64,000 nucleotides of DNA from Mytilisepta virgata. Lineage: Eukaryota; Mollusca; Bivalvia; Mytilida; Mytilidae. Shown here one piece after another: positions 30,835-44,500 of this stretch. The stretch spans positions 51,286,341 through 51,350,340 of the forward strand of contig CM051513.1 in the NCBI GenBank assembly GCA_028015205.1, given 5' to 3'. Every line of letters begins with the position of its first letter. The first letter of the stretch is position 1. A program made the translations under genes and the position numbers. Below the pieces are notes generated by a model. It was not told the DNA's origin and did no database searches. It was given only the letters and a program-made list of their open reading frames with translations.

Positions 30835-30837
30835 TAA

Positions 30838-32227
30838 AAGTATTTCCCCTCTGGCAGCCATGTTTTTCTCAGGTTTGAACATAATGAGCCGACTTTGTAA
30901 AGGACCTTCCATACATCATTCCAGTACAGTTTTATTCAATTTGCTATTATAGTTTTAGAGGAGATGATCAAAATATGTTTTTTTCCATAGGCATGTATGT
31001 TTAAACTATGTTCCTGCTGTCAGCCATGATGTTTGTCGCATTCGAACGAAATGAGCAATCCCTCTAAAGGACCTTCCATACATCATTCCAGAACAGTTTG
31101 GTTAAATTTGATCAAGTAGTTTCAAAGGAGATGAACTTTAACATGTTTTCCCATAGGGTCCAATGTTAAACTATGTCCTGCACTGCCAGAAATGTTTTAC
31201 AGCGGATCGGAAAAATTTCAACAATCTCAGTATAGGACCTTCCATACATACATTCCTGTAAAGTTTGGTTAAATTTGCTCAAGTAGTTTCAGAGGAGATG
31301 AACTTTAACATGTTTTCCCATTGGGTCCAACGTTAAACTATGTCCTGCACTGGTAGCCATGTTTTATGGCAGATCAGAAAAATTGTGGCAATCTTAGTTA
31401 AAGACCTTCCATACATCATTCCTGTAAAGTTTGGTTAAATTTGCTCAAGTAGTTTCAGAGGAGATGAACTTTAACATGTTTTCCCATAGGGTCCAATGTT
31501 AAACTATGTCCTGCTCTGGCAGCCATGCTTTTTTTGGAGAATCGGAAAAATTTCGACAGTCTTAGTAAAGGACCTTCCATACATCATTCCTGTATAAAGT
31601 TTGGTTAAATTTGCTCAAGTAGTTTCAGAGGAGATAAACTTACCTGTTTTCCCATAGGGTCCAATGTTAAACTATGTCCTGCTCTGGCAGCCATGTTTTT
31701 TGGCAGATCGGAAAAATTTTGGCAATCTTAGTAAAGGACCTGCCATACATCATTCCAGTAAAGTTTGGTTAAATTTGCTCAAGTAGTTTCAGAGTAGATG
31801 AACTTTAACATGTTTTCCCATAGGGTCCAATGTAAAACTATGTTCTGCTCTGGCAGTCATGTTTTTTGGCGGATCGGAAAAATTTCGGCAATCTTAGTAA
31901 AGGACCTGCCATACATCATTCCAGTAAAGTTTGGTTAAATTTGCTCAAGTAGTTTCAGAGTAGATGAACTTTAACATGTTTTCCCATAGGGTCCAATGTA
32001 AAACTATGTTCTGCTCTGGCAGTCATGTTTTTTGGCGGATCGGAAAAATTTCGGCAATCTTAGTAAAGGACCTTCCATACATCATTCCTGTAAAGTTTGG
32101 TTAAATTTACTTCATTGGTTTTAGAGGAGATGATCAATATGTGAAAGTTTACGGACGATGGACGACGGACAGAGGACAGACGCCAAGTGATGGCAAAAGC
32201 TCACATGGCCTTTGGCCAGGTGAGGTA
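30838..32227 (-). mobile_element. Helitron-like repeat truncating the gypsy-type element
   Basis: About eight units of ~165-175 bp (CCCATAGGGTCCAATGTTAA, GGACCTTCCATACATCATTC) end in CGCCAAGTGATGGCAAAAGC and GGCCAGGTGAGGTA. Two of the units (~31760-32000) are near identical. The hairpin end is missing, so it abuts RNase H directly. Confidence 0.72.
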
Positions 32228-32370
32228 AAAATAAAACGACAGATGCCAAGAAATCACAAATTGTATTCAAGGTCACAAAGACATCTTCCAGGCAAAAGAT
32301 ATAAAACATACTGATAAACTTAACAAAATTCATTTCAGAAATCAACTAAAATGTTATTCATGATAAAAAA
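32228..32370 (-). other. PRPF3: Probable PRPF3 3' UTR
   Basis: Unique-looking sequence between the PRPF3 stop and a Helitron-like repeat. No AATAAA is seen on the minus strand; an AATACA near 32264 is a weak candidate. Confidence 0.45.
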
Positions 32371-32526
32371 TCAAAGGTCATCTCCTGTTGTTTCCAAGAC
32401 AGCACCACTATATGCTAAGTCCCAGTAATGTTCAACACCAAATCTTTTAAATTGTTCTCTAGCAAAAGCTTCTGTTGGACAAATTTTAAACTTGATTTCT
32501 GAGAATGCTCGATTCTTTGTTGTACC
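32371..32526 (-). CDS. PRPF3: PRPF3 exon G: C-terminus and stop
   Basis: Acceptor ATTTTACAG/GGTACA. Encodes [34 protein letters not shown] and a short tail ending DDL, then TGA at 32373-32371. Matches the usual PRPF3 C-terminus. Confidence 0.97.
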   Translation of the reverse strand, partial: GTTKNRAFSEIKFKICPTEAFAREQFKRFGVEHYWDLAYSGAVLETTGDDL

Positions 32527-35500
32527 CTGTAAAATAGATGTTATTATTGTTCATACAATTTCTATACTATCAAGTGACAAACTGAAAATTAACTTTGTCC
32601 AAAGCCAAAACAACTGAAGAGCAAATTCAAATGCCAATATGAATAAATAAAAGGCTTTGCTAAGAGCAGCACGATATGACTGCATTAAATTATGGTAAGG
32701 GGTTTTGGAGGAGTTGCAAATACAAAATAGGTAATCCATGTTTTGGAAAGTCCTTGTTTTGGAAAAAGAAAACCCCAAAAATGATTTTTACCAAATAACA
32801 AGAGGCTCAGTGGGCTAAGCCTATATCACTCACCTGGCAGTCACAAACTTTTGATTTGATTTGACAGACTAGATTGATTTCTGGAAACTTTGTAAATGAT
32901 CTTCTATAAATACTTCATACCAACTATAAGTTCATTGGCCAAACGGTTTTAGAGGAGAAGTTTTAAATTTCGACCAATCAGAACATATAAAGGTTTCTGG
33001 TGGCCATTTTGTTTTTCAGACTCAGTTCATTTGGCTTTACGGTTTCAGAGAAGTTTTAAATTTCGACCAATCAGAACATGTAAATGCTCATAGCGGCAAT
33101 TTTATTTCACGGACCAGCATGATTTATACAAATTTTGTAAAGGACCTTCCAAAGAAGCTACAGGCCAAGTTTCAGTTCAATAAACAGTTTACAGACGGAC
33201 GGACGACACATGCCAAGTGATGACAAAAGCTCACATGGCCTTTGGCCAGGTGAGCTAAAATATAGGAGGTGCACAATGGCATTATATGATTAAGAATCGA
33301 TGGTTTTGACGAAAATAATAAATTGTATTTAATTTAAAAAGTCAAGTTTCCACTGAAAAGGAACAATATTTAGCCTTTGATGTTTTCTTTATAAGAAGAG
33401 TTTTAACAAATCCGCATCATTGGTCATGAACGTGAAATCGAGAGAGATCGATATAAAACTAGAAAATGTGTCTATAAGACACTGTTGCCCCGCCCTTAAA
33501 ACAATATAGGTTTCGTAATATTGACCTAAATGGGAAAGAAATATCCAGTTATGAAAGTGAACTAGAGGCTCCGAGGAGCCTGTATTGCTCACCTGGACTA
33601 TGTCCATCTTGACTGGCAACCTGTCAAGTTCCAACTGGCTCACTGGTTTCAAACAAGATCTTTCAGTGATTTTTCCACTTAGGTCCTATGTTAAACACTG
33701 TTCGGCTTTGGTGGCCATCTTTGATCAAAGGTGGGGTCATGGGATATAATTCTGAAAGAGGACCACCTAAGGACCATTGCTGTCAAGTTTTGTTAGAATG
33801 GCCGAGTGGTTTCAGACAAGAAAATTCCCCATAGGGTCCTACGTTAAACGATGTTTGGCTCTGGCAGCCATCTTGGATGACGGGCTGGGTCATTGGATAT
33901 AATTCTGAAAGAGGACCATGTAAGGACTATTGCTGCTAAATTTTGTTCCAATTGGCCAAGTGGTTTCAGACAAGAAGATCTTTAAGTAAATTTCCTATAG
34001 GGTCCTATGTCAAACTATGTTCGGTTCTGGCGGCCATCTTGGATGATGGGCTTGGTCATCGGATATAATTCTGAAAGAGGACCACCTAAGGTCCAATGCT
34101 GCCAAGTTGTGTTCCAATTGGCTCAGTGATTTCAGAGAAGATCTTTAAAGGAAAGTTTACGATGACGATGACGGACGACGGGCGCCAAGTGATGGCAATA
34201 GCTCACATGGCCCTTTGGACCAGGTGAGCTAAAAATGCAGTTTACAATGGAGCAAAATATGGTACAGAACTTTGTACTTTAAAAGACCAAAATTGTTTTG
34301 TTTAAGTATCATTTACAACAGGATTTATAAGATATGGAGCTATGGCAGTATGAATTTGATTTCTTTTAATATATGTTCTAATGAGCAGATTTAAAAAAAA
34401 AATCTTTTCAAATGTAAGAAATATGAGGAAATGGACCTAAAAATAAACCTTAAACAAAGCCATTCAACCATAAAATGTAGGTCAATTTGACCCAAATATT
34501 GCTGAATAGCGTAGTACTTTACAAGAGGACTGTAGTGGTGAAAAATCATTGATATATCACCATAAGATTCTCATTAATTGACCCTACTGTAGAAAAATTT
34601 AACTAAAGTCACTGAAGCATGAAATGTAGATAATAGCAACCCAAGTGTTGCTGAACTGCTTTGTACTATACAAGAGGACTGTAGTGGTGAAATATCATTG
34701 ATATATTACATTAGGTTTCTGAGAAATGAACCTAAACGCAAAACTTAACCAACGTCACTGAAGCATGAAATGTAGGTCATAGTGACCCAAGTGTTGCTGA
34801 ACTGTGTTGTAATATATAAGAGGAATGCATTTGTGAAATATCATTGATACATTACTATAGGTTTCTTAGAAATAAAGCTAAATGCAAAACTTAACCGAAT
34901 CTGGAAGTAAGGACGTATGGACAAGGGTAAATCTATGCGCCAGCCACATTCGTGGCAGGGTGTAAAAATACCATGTCAAAGATTATGGAAAATTTGCAAA
35001 GTTAATGAGGACAAGAACCACTTCCTATTAGATTGTAAAATAAATCAAAATTTGCGAAAGGACCTATTTGCTAATTTAGATAATCTTGCCGAGAATATTA
35101 ATTTTAAAATTTTGGATCAAGATGAAAAAATTTCATATTAATTAAATCCATCTTCATTCAGGCATGAACCGCCTGGGTGGTCTTGTGTTACTGTGCTGGC
35201 CTCGAGTGCAGAAGGTTGCGGGTTGGATCACTGGCTGGGTCAAAACAAAGACGTTAAAATTTGTATTTGCTGCTTCTTGGCCAAGCACGCGGCATTTAGA
35301 AGTAAGAGCAAAGACCTACAGGTCAGCTCAGTGTCAGTATAATGTGTCAGAGTGGGGTGATATTTCTTCCTGCGGACAGCAGCCTCGTCAGTTAGCACGA
35401 GAAAAATCTGGCTCAGCGTGTCGGTCTAGTACAAAGCAGGGATACTGTTCATTATAATACATGTTCTCGTTACAAATGTAAGTTTAGGCCCCAATATGTG

Positions 35501-38500
35501 TATTATACATTTATTTAATGTGTAGTCAGCTGAGGGCAATAGAACACTTGAGCTTTTCCGAGTATCGAGGTAAAAATTTTCTGGCCTATTGCCTGGCTAC
35601 ATATTCAACTAGAACTGTGAGGGGACCTCACTAATTATACCCCCGCTGCTGGGAAAATGTATTGGACCAGGACAAACTTCACATGCACATATCTACGTAC
35701 TAGGATCTAACAGTATGCAAAGTTTCATTAAGCTCTGATAAGGCATGTTTGAGAAACTGCGGGTACAAAAAAAATTGGGGATAGACAGAATTTCTGAGTT
35801 CAAAGGGGTATAAAATTATGGAAAAAAGTATTGGACCAAGACATACTTCGCATGCGCTCATGTACGTACTAGGATCTAACAGTATGTAAAGTTTACTTAA
35901 CCTCTGATAAGGCATGTTTGAGAAACTGCGGGTACCAAAAAAATTCGGGGATAGACAGAATTTCTAAGTCTAATAGGGTATAAAATTATGGGAAAAAGTA
36001 TTGGACCAGGACGTACTTCGCATGCGTACATCTACGTATTAGGATCTAACAGTATGCAAAGTTTCATTAACCTCTGATAAGGCATGTTTGAGAAACTGTG
36101 GGATACAAAAAAAATCTGGAAAGACAGGCTGATTCCTACATTCCTATATACCCGCCAAACTACGTTATTACCTAATACATGTTGTCGTTCTTAGATGCAA
36201 ATTTTTGTATTTTCAGTTTTGGGATAGAGAGATAAAAATAAAGTAATTAAATTGTATTTTTCAAAACAGTTTACAATATACAGTTATTTAAAATGACAAA
36301 AGGTCATGGACAACAGAATGCTACACCAGACAATAGAACCTTGTTCTATTGCCCAATAGACAAATTAAAAGTGAAATATGGTTAAAAGTAAAATATCTCC
36401 AACAGAAAGGTAATTAATATACTATTAGGTAATAAAATATTTAATCATATGCTAGATTAGGCCCTGAGTCATGTATAATATTCCATGTATAATATATCAT
36501 ACTAACTTCCCAGACCAATGAACACTTATTTCCTTTGTCTGTTTCTTCCTCAGAGTCGCTGTCCTCTGCAAGAAATAATAACAAATTAACAACAGTACAA
36601 CTTTTGTTTCTTGTTCAATTTTTAATTACATGGAATTATAAGTTATCACTATTTTGTTTAATTCAATATTGGATGTAACATATCATTTGATTGGTTAACT
36701 GTTTTCGTTGATCATATTACAGACTATTTTTTTTTCATTGTTACTATGATGTCTTAAAGGTAATTTCCACTGTTTCAGACGTTAAAACTAATGTTGGAAT
36801 TATTATAAGGATTGAATGTTATTATGCTATACGGGTTATTTAACGTGTAACACCAATTGAGGTTATTTAACGTGTAACATCAATGGAGGTTAATTTAACG
36901 TGTACCACCAATTGAGGTTATTTAACGTGCACCACCAATGGAGGTTAATTTAACGTGTACCACCAATGGAGGTTATTTAACGTGTACCACCAATGGACGT
37001 TATTTAACGTGTACCACAAATTGAGGTTAATTTAACGTGTACCACCAATGGATGTTATTTAACGTGTACCACCAATGGATGTTATTTAACGTGCACCACC
37101 AATGGAGGTTATTTAACGTGCACCACCAATGGAGGTTAATTTAACGTGTACCACCAATGGAGGTTATTTAACGTGTACCACCAATTGAGATTAATTCAAC
37201 ATGTACCACCAATGGATGTTATTTAACGTGTACCACCAATGGATGTTATTTAACGTGCACCACCAATGGAGGTTATTTAACGTGCACCACCAATTGAGGT
37301 TATTTAACGTGTACCACCAATGGAGGTTAATTTAACGTGTACCACCAATGGAGGTTATTTAACGTGTACCACCAATGGACGTTATTTAACGTGTACCACA
37401 AATTGAGGTTAATTTAACGTGTACCACCAATGGATGTTATTTAACGTGTACCACCAATGGATGTTATTTAACGTGTACCACCAATTGAGGTTATTTAACG
37501 TGTAACACCAATGGACGTTATTTAACGTGTACCACCAATGGAGGTTATTTAACGTGTACCACCAATGGAGGTTAATTTAACGTGTACCACCAATGGAGGT
37601 TATTTAACGTGTACCACCAATGGAGGTTATTTAACGTGTAACACCAATGGAGGTTATTTAACGTGTACCACCAATGGAGGTTAATTCAACATGTACCACC
37701 AATGGAGGTTAATTTAACGTGTACCACCAATGGAGGTTAATTTAACGTGTACCATCAATGGATGTTATTTAATGTGTACCACCAATGGAGGTTAATTTAA
37801 CGTGTACCACCAATGGATGTTAATTTAACGTGTACCACCAATGGATGTTATTTAACGTGTACCACCAATTGAGGTTATTTAACGTGTACCACCAATGGAG
37901 GTTATTTAACGTGTACCACCAATGGAGGTTATTTAACGTGTACCACCAATGGAGGTTATTTAACGTGTACCACCAATGGAGGTTATTTAACGTGTAACAC
38001 CAATGGAGGTTATTTAACGTGTACCACCAATTGAGGTTATTTAACGTGTACCACCAATGGAGGTTATTTAACGTGTACCACCAATGGAGGTTAATTTAAC
38101 GTGTACCACCAATGGAGGTTATTTAACGTGTACCACCAATGGAGGTTATTTAACGTGTAACACCAATGGAGGTTAATTTAACGTGTACCACCAATGGACG
38201 TTATTTAACGTGTACCACCAATGGAGGTTATTTAACGTGTAACACCAATTGAGGTTATTTAACGTGTACCATCAATGGAGGTTATTTAACGTGTAACACC
38301 AATGGATGTTATTTAACGTGTACCACCAATGGAGGTTATTTAACGTGTACCACCAATGGAGGTTATTTAACGTGTTAGACCAATGGAGGTTATTTAACGT
38401 GTACCACCAATGGAGGTTAATTTAACGTGTACCACCAATGGAGGTTATTTAACGTGTACCACCAATGGACGTTATTTAACGTGTACCACCAATGGACGTT

Positions 38501-41500
38501 ATTTAACGTGTAACACCAATGGAGGTTATTTAACGTGTACCACCAATGGAGGTTAATTTAACGTGTACCACCAATGGAGGTTAATTTAACGTGTACCATC
38601 AATGGATGTTATTTAATGTGTACCACCAATGGATGTTATTTAACGTGTACCACCAATTGAGGTTATTTAACGTGTACCACGAATGGATGTTATTTGACTT
38701 GTACCATCAATGGATGTTATTTAACGTGTACCACCAATGGACGTTATTTAACGTGTAACACCAATGGATGTTATTTAACGTGTACCACCAATGGACGTTA
38801 TTTAACGTGTAACACCAATGGAGGTTATTTAACACGTACCATCAATGGAGGTTATTTAACGTGTACCACCAATGGAGGTTAATTTAACGTGTACCACCAA
38901 TGGAGGTTATTTAACGTGTACCACCAATGGAGGTTATTTAACGTGTACCACCAATGGAGGTTATTTAACGTGTACCATCAATGGAGGTTAATTTAACGTG
39001 TACCACCAATGGAGGTTAATTTAACGTGTACCACCAATTGAGGTTATTTAACGTGTACCACCAATGGAGGTTATTTAACGTGTAACACCAATGGACGTTA
39101 TTTAACGTGTACCACCAATTGAGGTTATTTAACGTGTACCACCAATGGACGTTATTTAACGTGTACCACCAATGGAGGTTAATTCAACATGTACCACCAA
39201 TGGAGGTTAATTTAACGTGTACCACCAATTGAGGTTAATTTAACGTGTACCACCAATGGATGTTATTTAACGTGTACCATCAATGGAGGTTATTTAACGT
39301 GTACCACCAATGGATGTTATTTAACGTGTACCATCAATGGAGGTTAATTAACGTGTACCACCAATGGAGGTTATTTAACGTGTACCATCAATGGAGGTTA
39401 TTTAACGTGTACCACCAATGGATGTTATTTAACGTGTACCACCAATGGAGGTTATTTAATGTGTACCACCAATGGAGGTTAATTTAACGTGTACCACCAA
39501 TGGAGGTTAATTAACGTGTACCACCAATGGAGGTTATTTAACGTGTACCATCAATGGAGGTTATTTAACGTGTACCACCAATGGATGTTATTTAACGTGT
39601 ACCACCAATGGAGGTTATTTAACGTGTAACACCAATGGAGGTTAATTTAACGTGTACCACCAATGGAGGTTATTTAACGTGTAACACCAATGGAGGTTAA
39701 TTTAACGTGTACCACCAATGGAGGTTAATTTAACGTGTACCACCAATGGAGGTTATTTAACGTGTACCACCAATGGAGGTTATTTAACGTGTAACACCAA
39801 TGGACGTTATTTAACGTGTACCACCAGTGGAGGTTATTTAACGTGTTAGACCAATGGAGGTTATTTAACGTGTACCACCAATGGAGGTTAATTTAACGTG
39901 TACCACCAATGGAGGTTATTTAACGTGTAACACCAATGGAGGTTATTTAACGTGTACCACCAATGGAGGTTAATTTAACGTGTACCATCAATGGAGGTTA
40001 TTTAACGTGTAACACCAATGGAGGTTAATTTAACGTGTACCACCAATGGAGGTTATTTAACGTGTAACACCAATGGAGGTTATTTAACGTGTACCATCAA
40101 TGGAGGTTAATTTAACGTGTACCACCAATGGAGGTTAATTTAACGTGTACCATCAATGGAGGTTATTTAACGTGTACCACCAATGGATGTTATTTAACGT
40201 GTACCACCAATGGAGGTTATTTAACGTGTACCACCAATGGAGGTTAATTTAACGTGTACCACCAATGGAGGTTATTTAACGTGTACCACCAATGGAGGTT
40301 ATTTAACGTGTAACACCAATGGAGGTTATTTAACGTGTACCACCAATGGAGGTTAATTCAACATGTACCACCAATGGAGGTTAATTTAACGTGTACCACC
40401 AATGGAGGTTAATTTAACGTGTACCATCAATGGATGTTATTTAATGTGTACCACCAATGGAGGTTAATTTAACGTGTACCACCAATGGATGTTAATTTAA
40501 CGTGTACCACCAATGGATGTTATTTAACGTGTACCACCAATTGAGGTTATTTAACGTGTACCACCAATGGAGGTTATTTAACGTGTACCACCAATGGAGG
40601 TTATTTAACGTGTACCACCAATGGAGGTTATTTAACGTGTACCACCAATGGAGGTTATTTAACGTGTAACACCAATGGAGGTTATTTAACGTGTACCACC
40701 AATTGAGGTTATTTAACGTGTACCACCAATGGAGGTTATTTAACGTGTACCACCAATGGAGGTTAATTTAACGTGTACCACCAATGGAGGTTATTTAACG
40801 TGTACCACCAATGGAGGTTATTTAACGTGTAACACCAATGGAGGTTAATTTAACGTGTACCACCAATGGACGTTATTTAACGTGTACCACCAATGGAGGT
40901 TATTTAACGTGTAACACCAATTGAGGTTATTTAACGTGTACCATCAATGGAGGTTATTTAACGTGTAACACCAATGGATGTTATTTAACGTGTACCACCA
41001 ATGGAGGTTATTTAACGTGTACCACCAATGGAGGTTAATTTAACGTGTACCACCAATGGAGGTTAATTTAACGTGTACCATCAATGGATGTTATTTAATG
41101 TGTACCACCAATGGATGTTATTTAACGTGTACCACCAATGGAGGTTATTTAACGTGTACCACGAATGGATGTTATTTGACTTGTACCATCAATGGATGTT
41201 ATTTAACGTGTACCACCAATGGACGTTATTTAACGTGTAACACCAATGGATGTTATTTAACGTGTACCACCAATGGACGTTATTTAACGTGTAACACCAA
41301 TGGAGGTTATTTAACACGTACCATCAATGGAGGTTATTTAACGTGTACCACCAATGGAGGTTAATTTAACGTGTACCACCAATGGAGGTTATTTAACGTG
41401 TACCACCAATGGAGGTTATTTAACGTGTACCACCAATGGAGGTTATTTAACGTGTACCATCAATGGAGGTTAATTTAACGTGTACCACCAATGGAAGTTA

Positions 41501-44500
41501 ATTTAACGTGTACCACCAATTGAGGTTATTTAACGTGTACCACCAATGGAGGTTATTTAACGTGTAACACCAATGGACGTTATTTAACGTGTACCACCAA
41601 TTGAGGTTATTTAACGTGTACCACCAATGGACGTTATTTAACGTGTACCACCAATGGAGGTTAATTCAACATGTACCACCAATGGAGGTTAATTTAACGT
41701 GTACCACCAATTGAGGTTAATTTAACGTGTACCACCAATAGATGTTATTTAACGTGTACCATCAATGGAGGTTATTTAACGTGTACCACCAATGGATGTT
41801 ATTTAACGTGTACCATCAATGGAGGTTAATTAACGTGTACCACCAATGGAGGTTATTTAACGTGTACCATCAATGGAGGTTATTTAACGTGTACCACCAA
41901 TGGATGTTATTTAACGTGTACCACCAATGGAGGTTATTTAATGTGTACCACCAATGGAGGTTAATTTAACGTGTACCACCAATGGAGGTTAATTAACGTG
42001 TACCACCAATGGAGGTTATTTAACGTGTACCATCAATGGAGGTTATTTAACGTGTACCACCAATGGATGTTATTTAACGTGTACCACCAATGGAGGTTAT
42101 TTAACGTGTAACACCAATGGAGGTTAATTTAACGTGTACCACCAATGGAGGTTATTTAACGTGTAACACCAATGGAGGTTAATTTAACGTGTACCACCAA
42201 TGGAGGTTAATTTAACGTGTACCACCAATGGAGGTTATTTAACGTGTACCACCAATGGAGGTTATTTAACGTGTAACACCAATGGACGTTATTTAACGTG
42301 TACCACCAGTGGAGGTTATTTAACGTGTTAGACCAATGGAGGTTATTTAACGTGTACCACCAATGGAGGTTAATTTAACGTGTACCACCAATGGAGGTTA
42401 TTTAACGTGTAACACCAATGGAGGTTATTTAACGTGTACCACCAATGGAGGTTAATTTAACGTGTACCATCAATGGAGGTTATTTAACGTGTAACACCAA
42501 TGGAGGTTAATTTAACGTGTACCACCAATGGAGGTTATTTAACGTGTAACACCAATGGAGGTTATTTAACGTGTACCATCAATGGAGGTTAATTTAACGT
42601 GTACCACCAATGGAGGTTAATTTAACGTGTACCATCAATGGAGGTTATTTAACGTGTACCACCAATGGATGTTATTTAACGTGTACCACCAATGGAGGTT
42701 AATTTAACGTGTACCACCAATGGAGGTTATTTAACGTGTACCACCAATGGAGGTTATTTAACGTGTTAGACCAATGGAGGTTATTTAACGTGTACCACCA
42801 ATGGAGGTTAATTTAACGTGTACCACCAATGGAGGTTAATTTAACGTGTACCATCAATGGAGGTTATTTAACGTGTTAGACCAATGGAGGTTATTTAACG
42901 TGTACCACCAATGGAGGTTAATTTAACGTGTACCACCAATGGAGGTTAATTTAACGTGTACCATCAATGGAGGTTAATTTAACGTGTAACACCAATGGAT
43001 GTTATTTAATGTGTACCACCAATGGATGTTATTTAACGTGTACCACCAATGGACGTTATTTAACGTGTACCACCAATGGACGTTATTTAACGTGTACCAC
43101 CAATGGACGTTATTTAACGTGTACCACCAATGGAGGTTAATTTAACGTGTAACACCAATTGAGGTTATTTAACACGTACCATCAATGGAGGTTATTTAAC
43201 GTGTACCACCAATGGAGGTTAATTTAACGCGTACCATCAATGGAGGTTATTTGACGTGTACCACCAATGGAGGTTAATTTAACGTGCTCCACCAATGGAG
43301 GTTATTTAACGTGCAACACCAATTGAGGTTAATTTAACGTGTAACACCAATGGAGGTTAATTTAACGTGTACCACCAATGGAGGTTAATTTAACGTGTAC
43401 CACCAATGGATGTTATTTAACGTGTAACACCAATGGAGGTTATTTAACGTGTACCACCAATGGAAATTATTTAACGTGTAACACCAATGTAGGTTATTTA
43501 ACGTGTACCACCAACTGAGGTTAATTTAACGTGTACCACCAATGGAGGTTATTTAACGTGTAACACCAATGGAGGTTATTTAACGTGTACCACCAATGGA
43601 GGTTAATTTAACGCGTACCATCAATGGAGGTTATTTGACGTGTACCACCAATGGAGGTTAATTTAACATGTACCACCAATGGAGGTTAATTTAACGTGTA
43701 ACACCAATGGATGTTATTTAACGTGTACCACCAATGGACGTTATTTAACGTGTACCACCAATGGAGGTTAATTTAACGTGTACCACCAATGGAGGTTAAT
43801 TTAACGCGTACCATCAATGGAGGTTATTTAACACATACCATCAATGGAGGTTATTTAACGTGTACCACCAATGGAGGTTAATTTAACGCGTACCATCAAT
43901 GGAGGTTATTTGACGTGTACCACCAATGGAGGTTAATTTAACGTGTACCACCAATGGAGGTTAATTTAACGTGTACCACCAATGGAGGTTATTTAACGTG
44001 TAACACCAATTGAGGTTATTTAACGTGTAACACCAATGGAGGTTATTTAACGTGTACCACCAATGGAGGTTAATTTAACGTGTACCATCAATGGAGGTTA
44101 ATTTAACGTGTACCACCAATGGAGGTTATTTAACGTGTACCACCAATGGAGGTTAATTTAACGTGTACCACCAATGGAGGTTAATTTAACGTGTACCACC
44201 AATGGAGGTTATTTAACGTGTACCACCAATGGAAATTATTTAACGTGTAACACCAATGGAGGTTATTTAACGTGTACCACCAATTGAGGTTAATTTAACG
44301 TGTACCACCAATGGAGGTTATTTAACGTGTAACACCAATGGAGGTTATTTAACGTGTACCACCAATGGAGGTTAATTTAACGTGTACCACCAATGGAGGT
44401 TAATTTAACGTGTACCACCAATTGAGGTTATTTAACACGTACCATCAATGGAGGTTATTTAACGTGTACCACCAATGAAGGTTAATTTAACGTGTACCAC

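Larger units (their letters stand above)
23552..30837 (+). mobile_element. Decayed Ty3/gypsy-type LTR retrotransposon with integrase before RT (Gmr1-like order)
   Basis: 5' LTR, primer-binding site, gag, zinc knuckle, protease remnant, integrase, then RT and the start of RNase H follow in that order. Integrase ahead of RT is the gene order described for Gmr1-type Ty3/gypsy elements. The copy is dead: two in-frame stops in gag, at least four frameshifts in pol, a 949-bp foldback in the LTR, a 1.36-kb Helitron-like repeat in RT, and loss of everything after the RNase H start, including the 3' LTR. Confidence 0.88.

Noticed and set aside
35165..35245. A true tRNA gene
   Set aside because: A- and B-box-like stretches are present, but no cloverleaf can be drawn and a SINE body follows.
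38694..41969. Open frames of 62-102 codons with a repeating nine-residue pattern inside the 27-bp array
   Set aside because: The repeat length is a multiple of three, so frames stay open by chance. They have no start context or splice links and disagree with the minus-strand gene they sit in.
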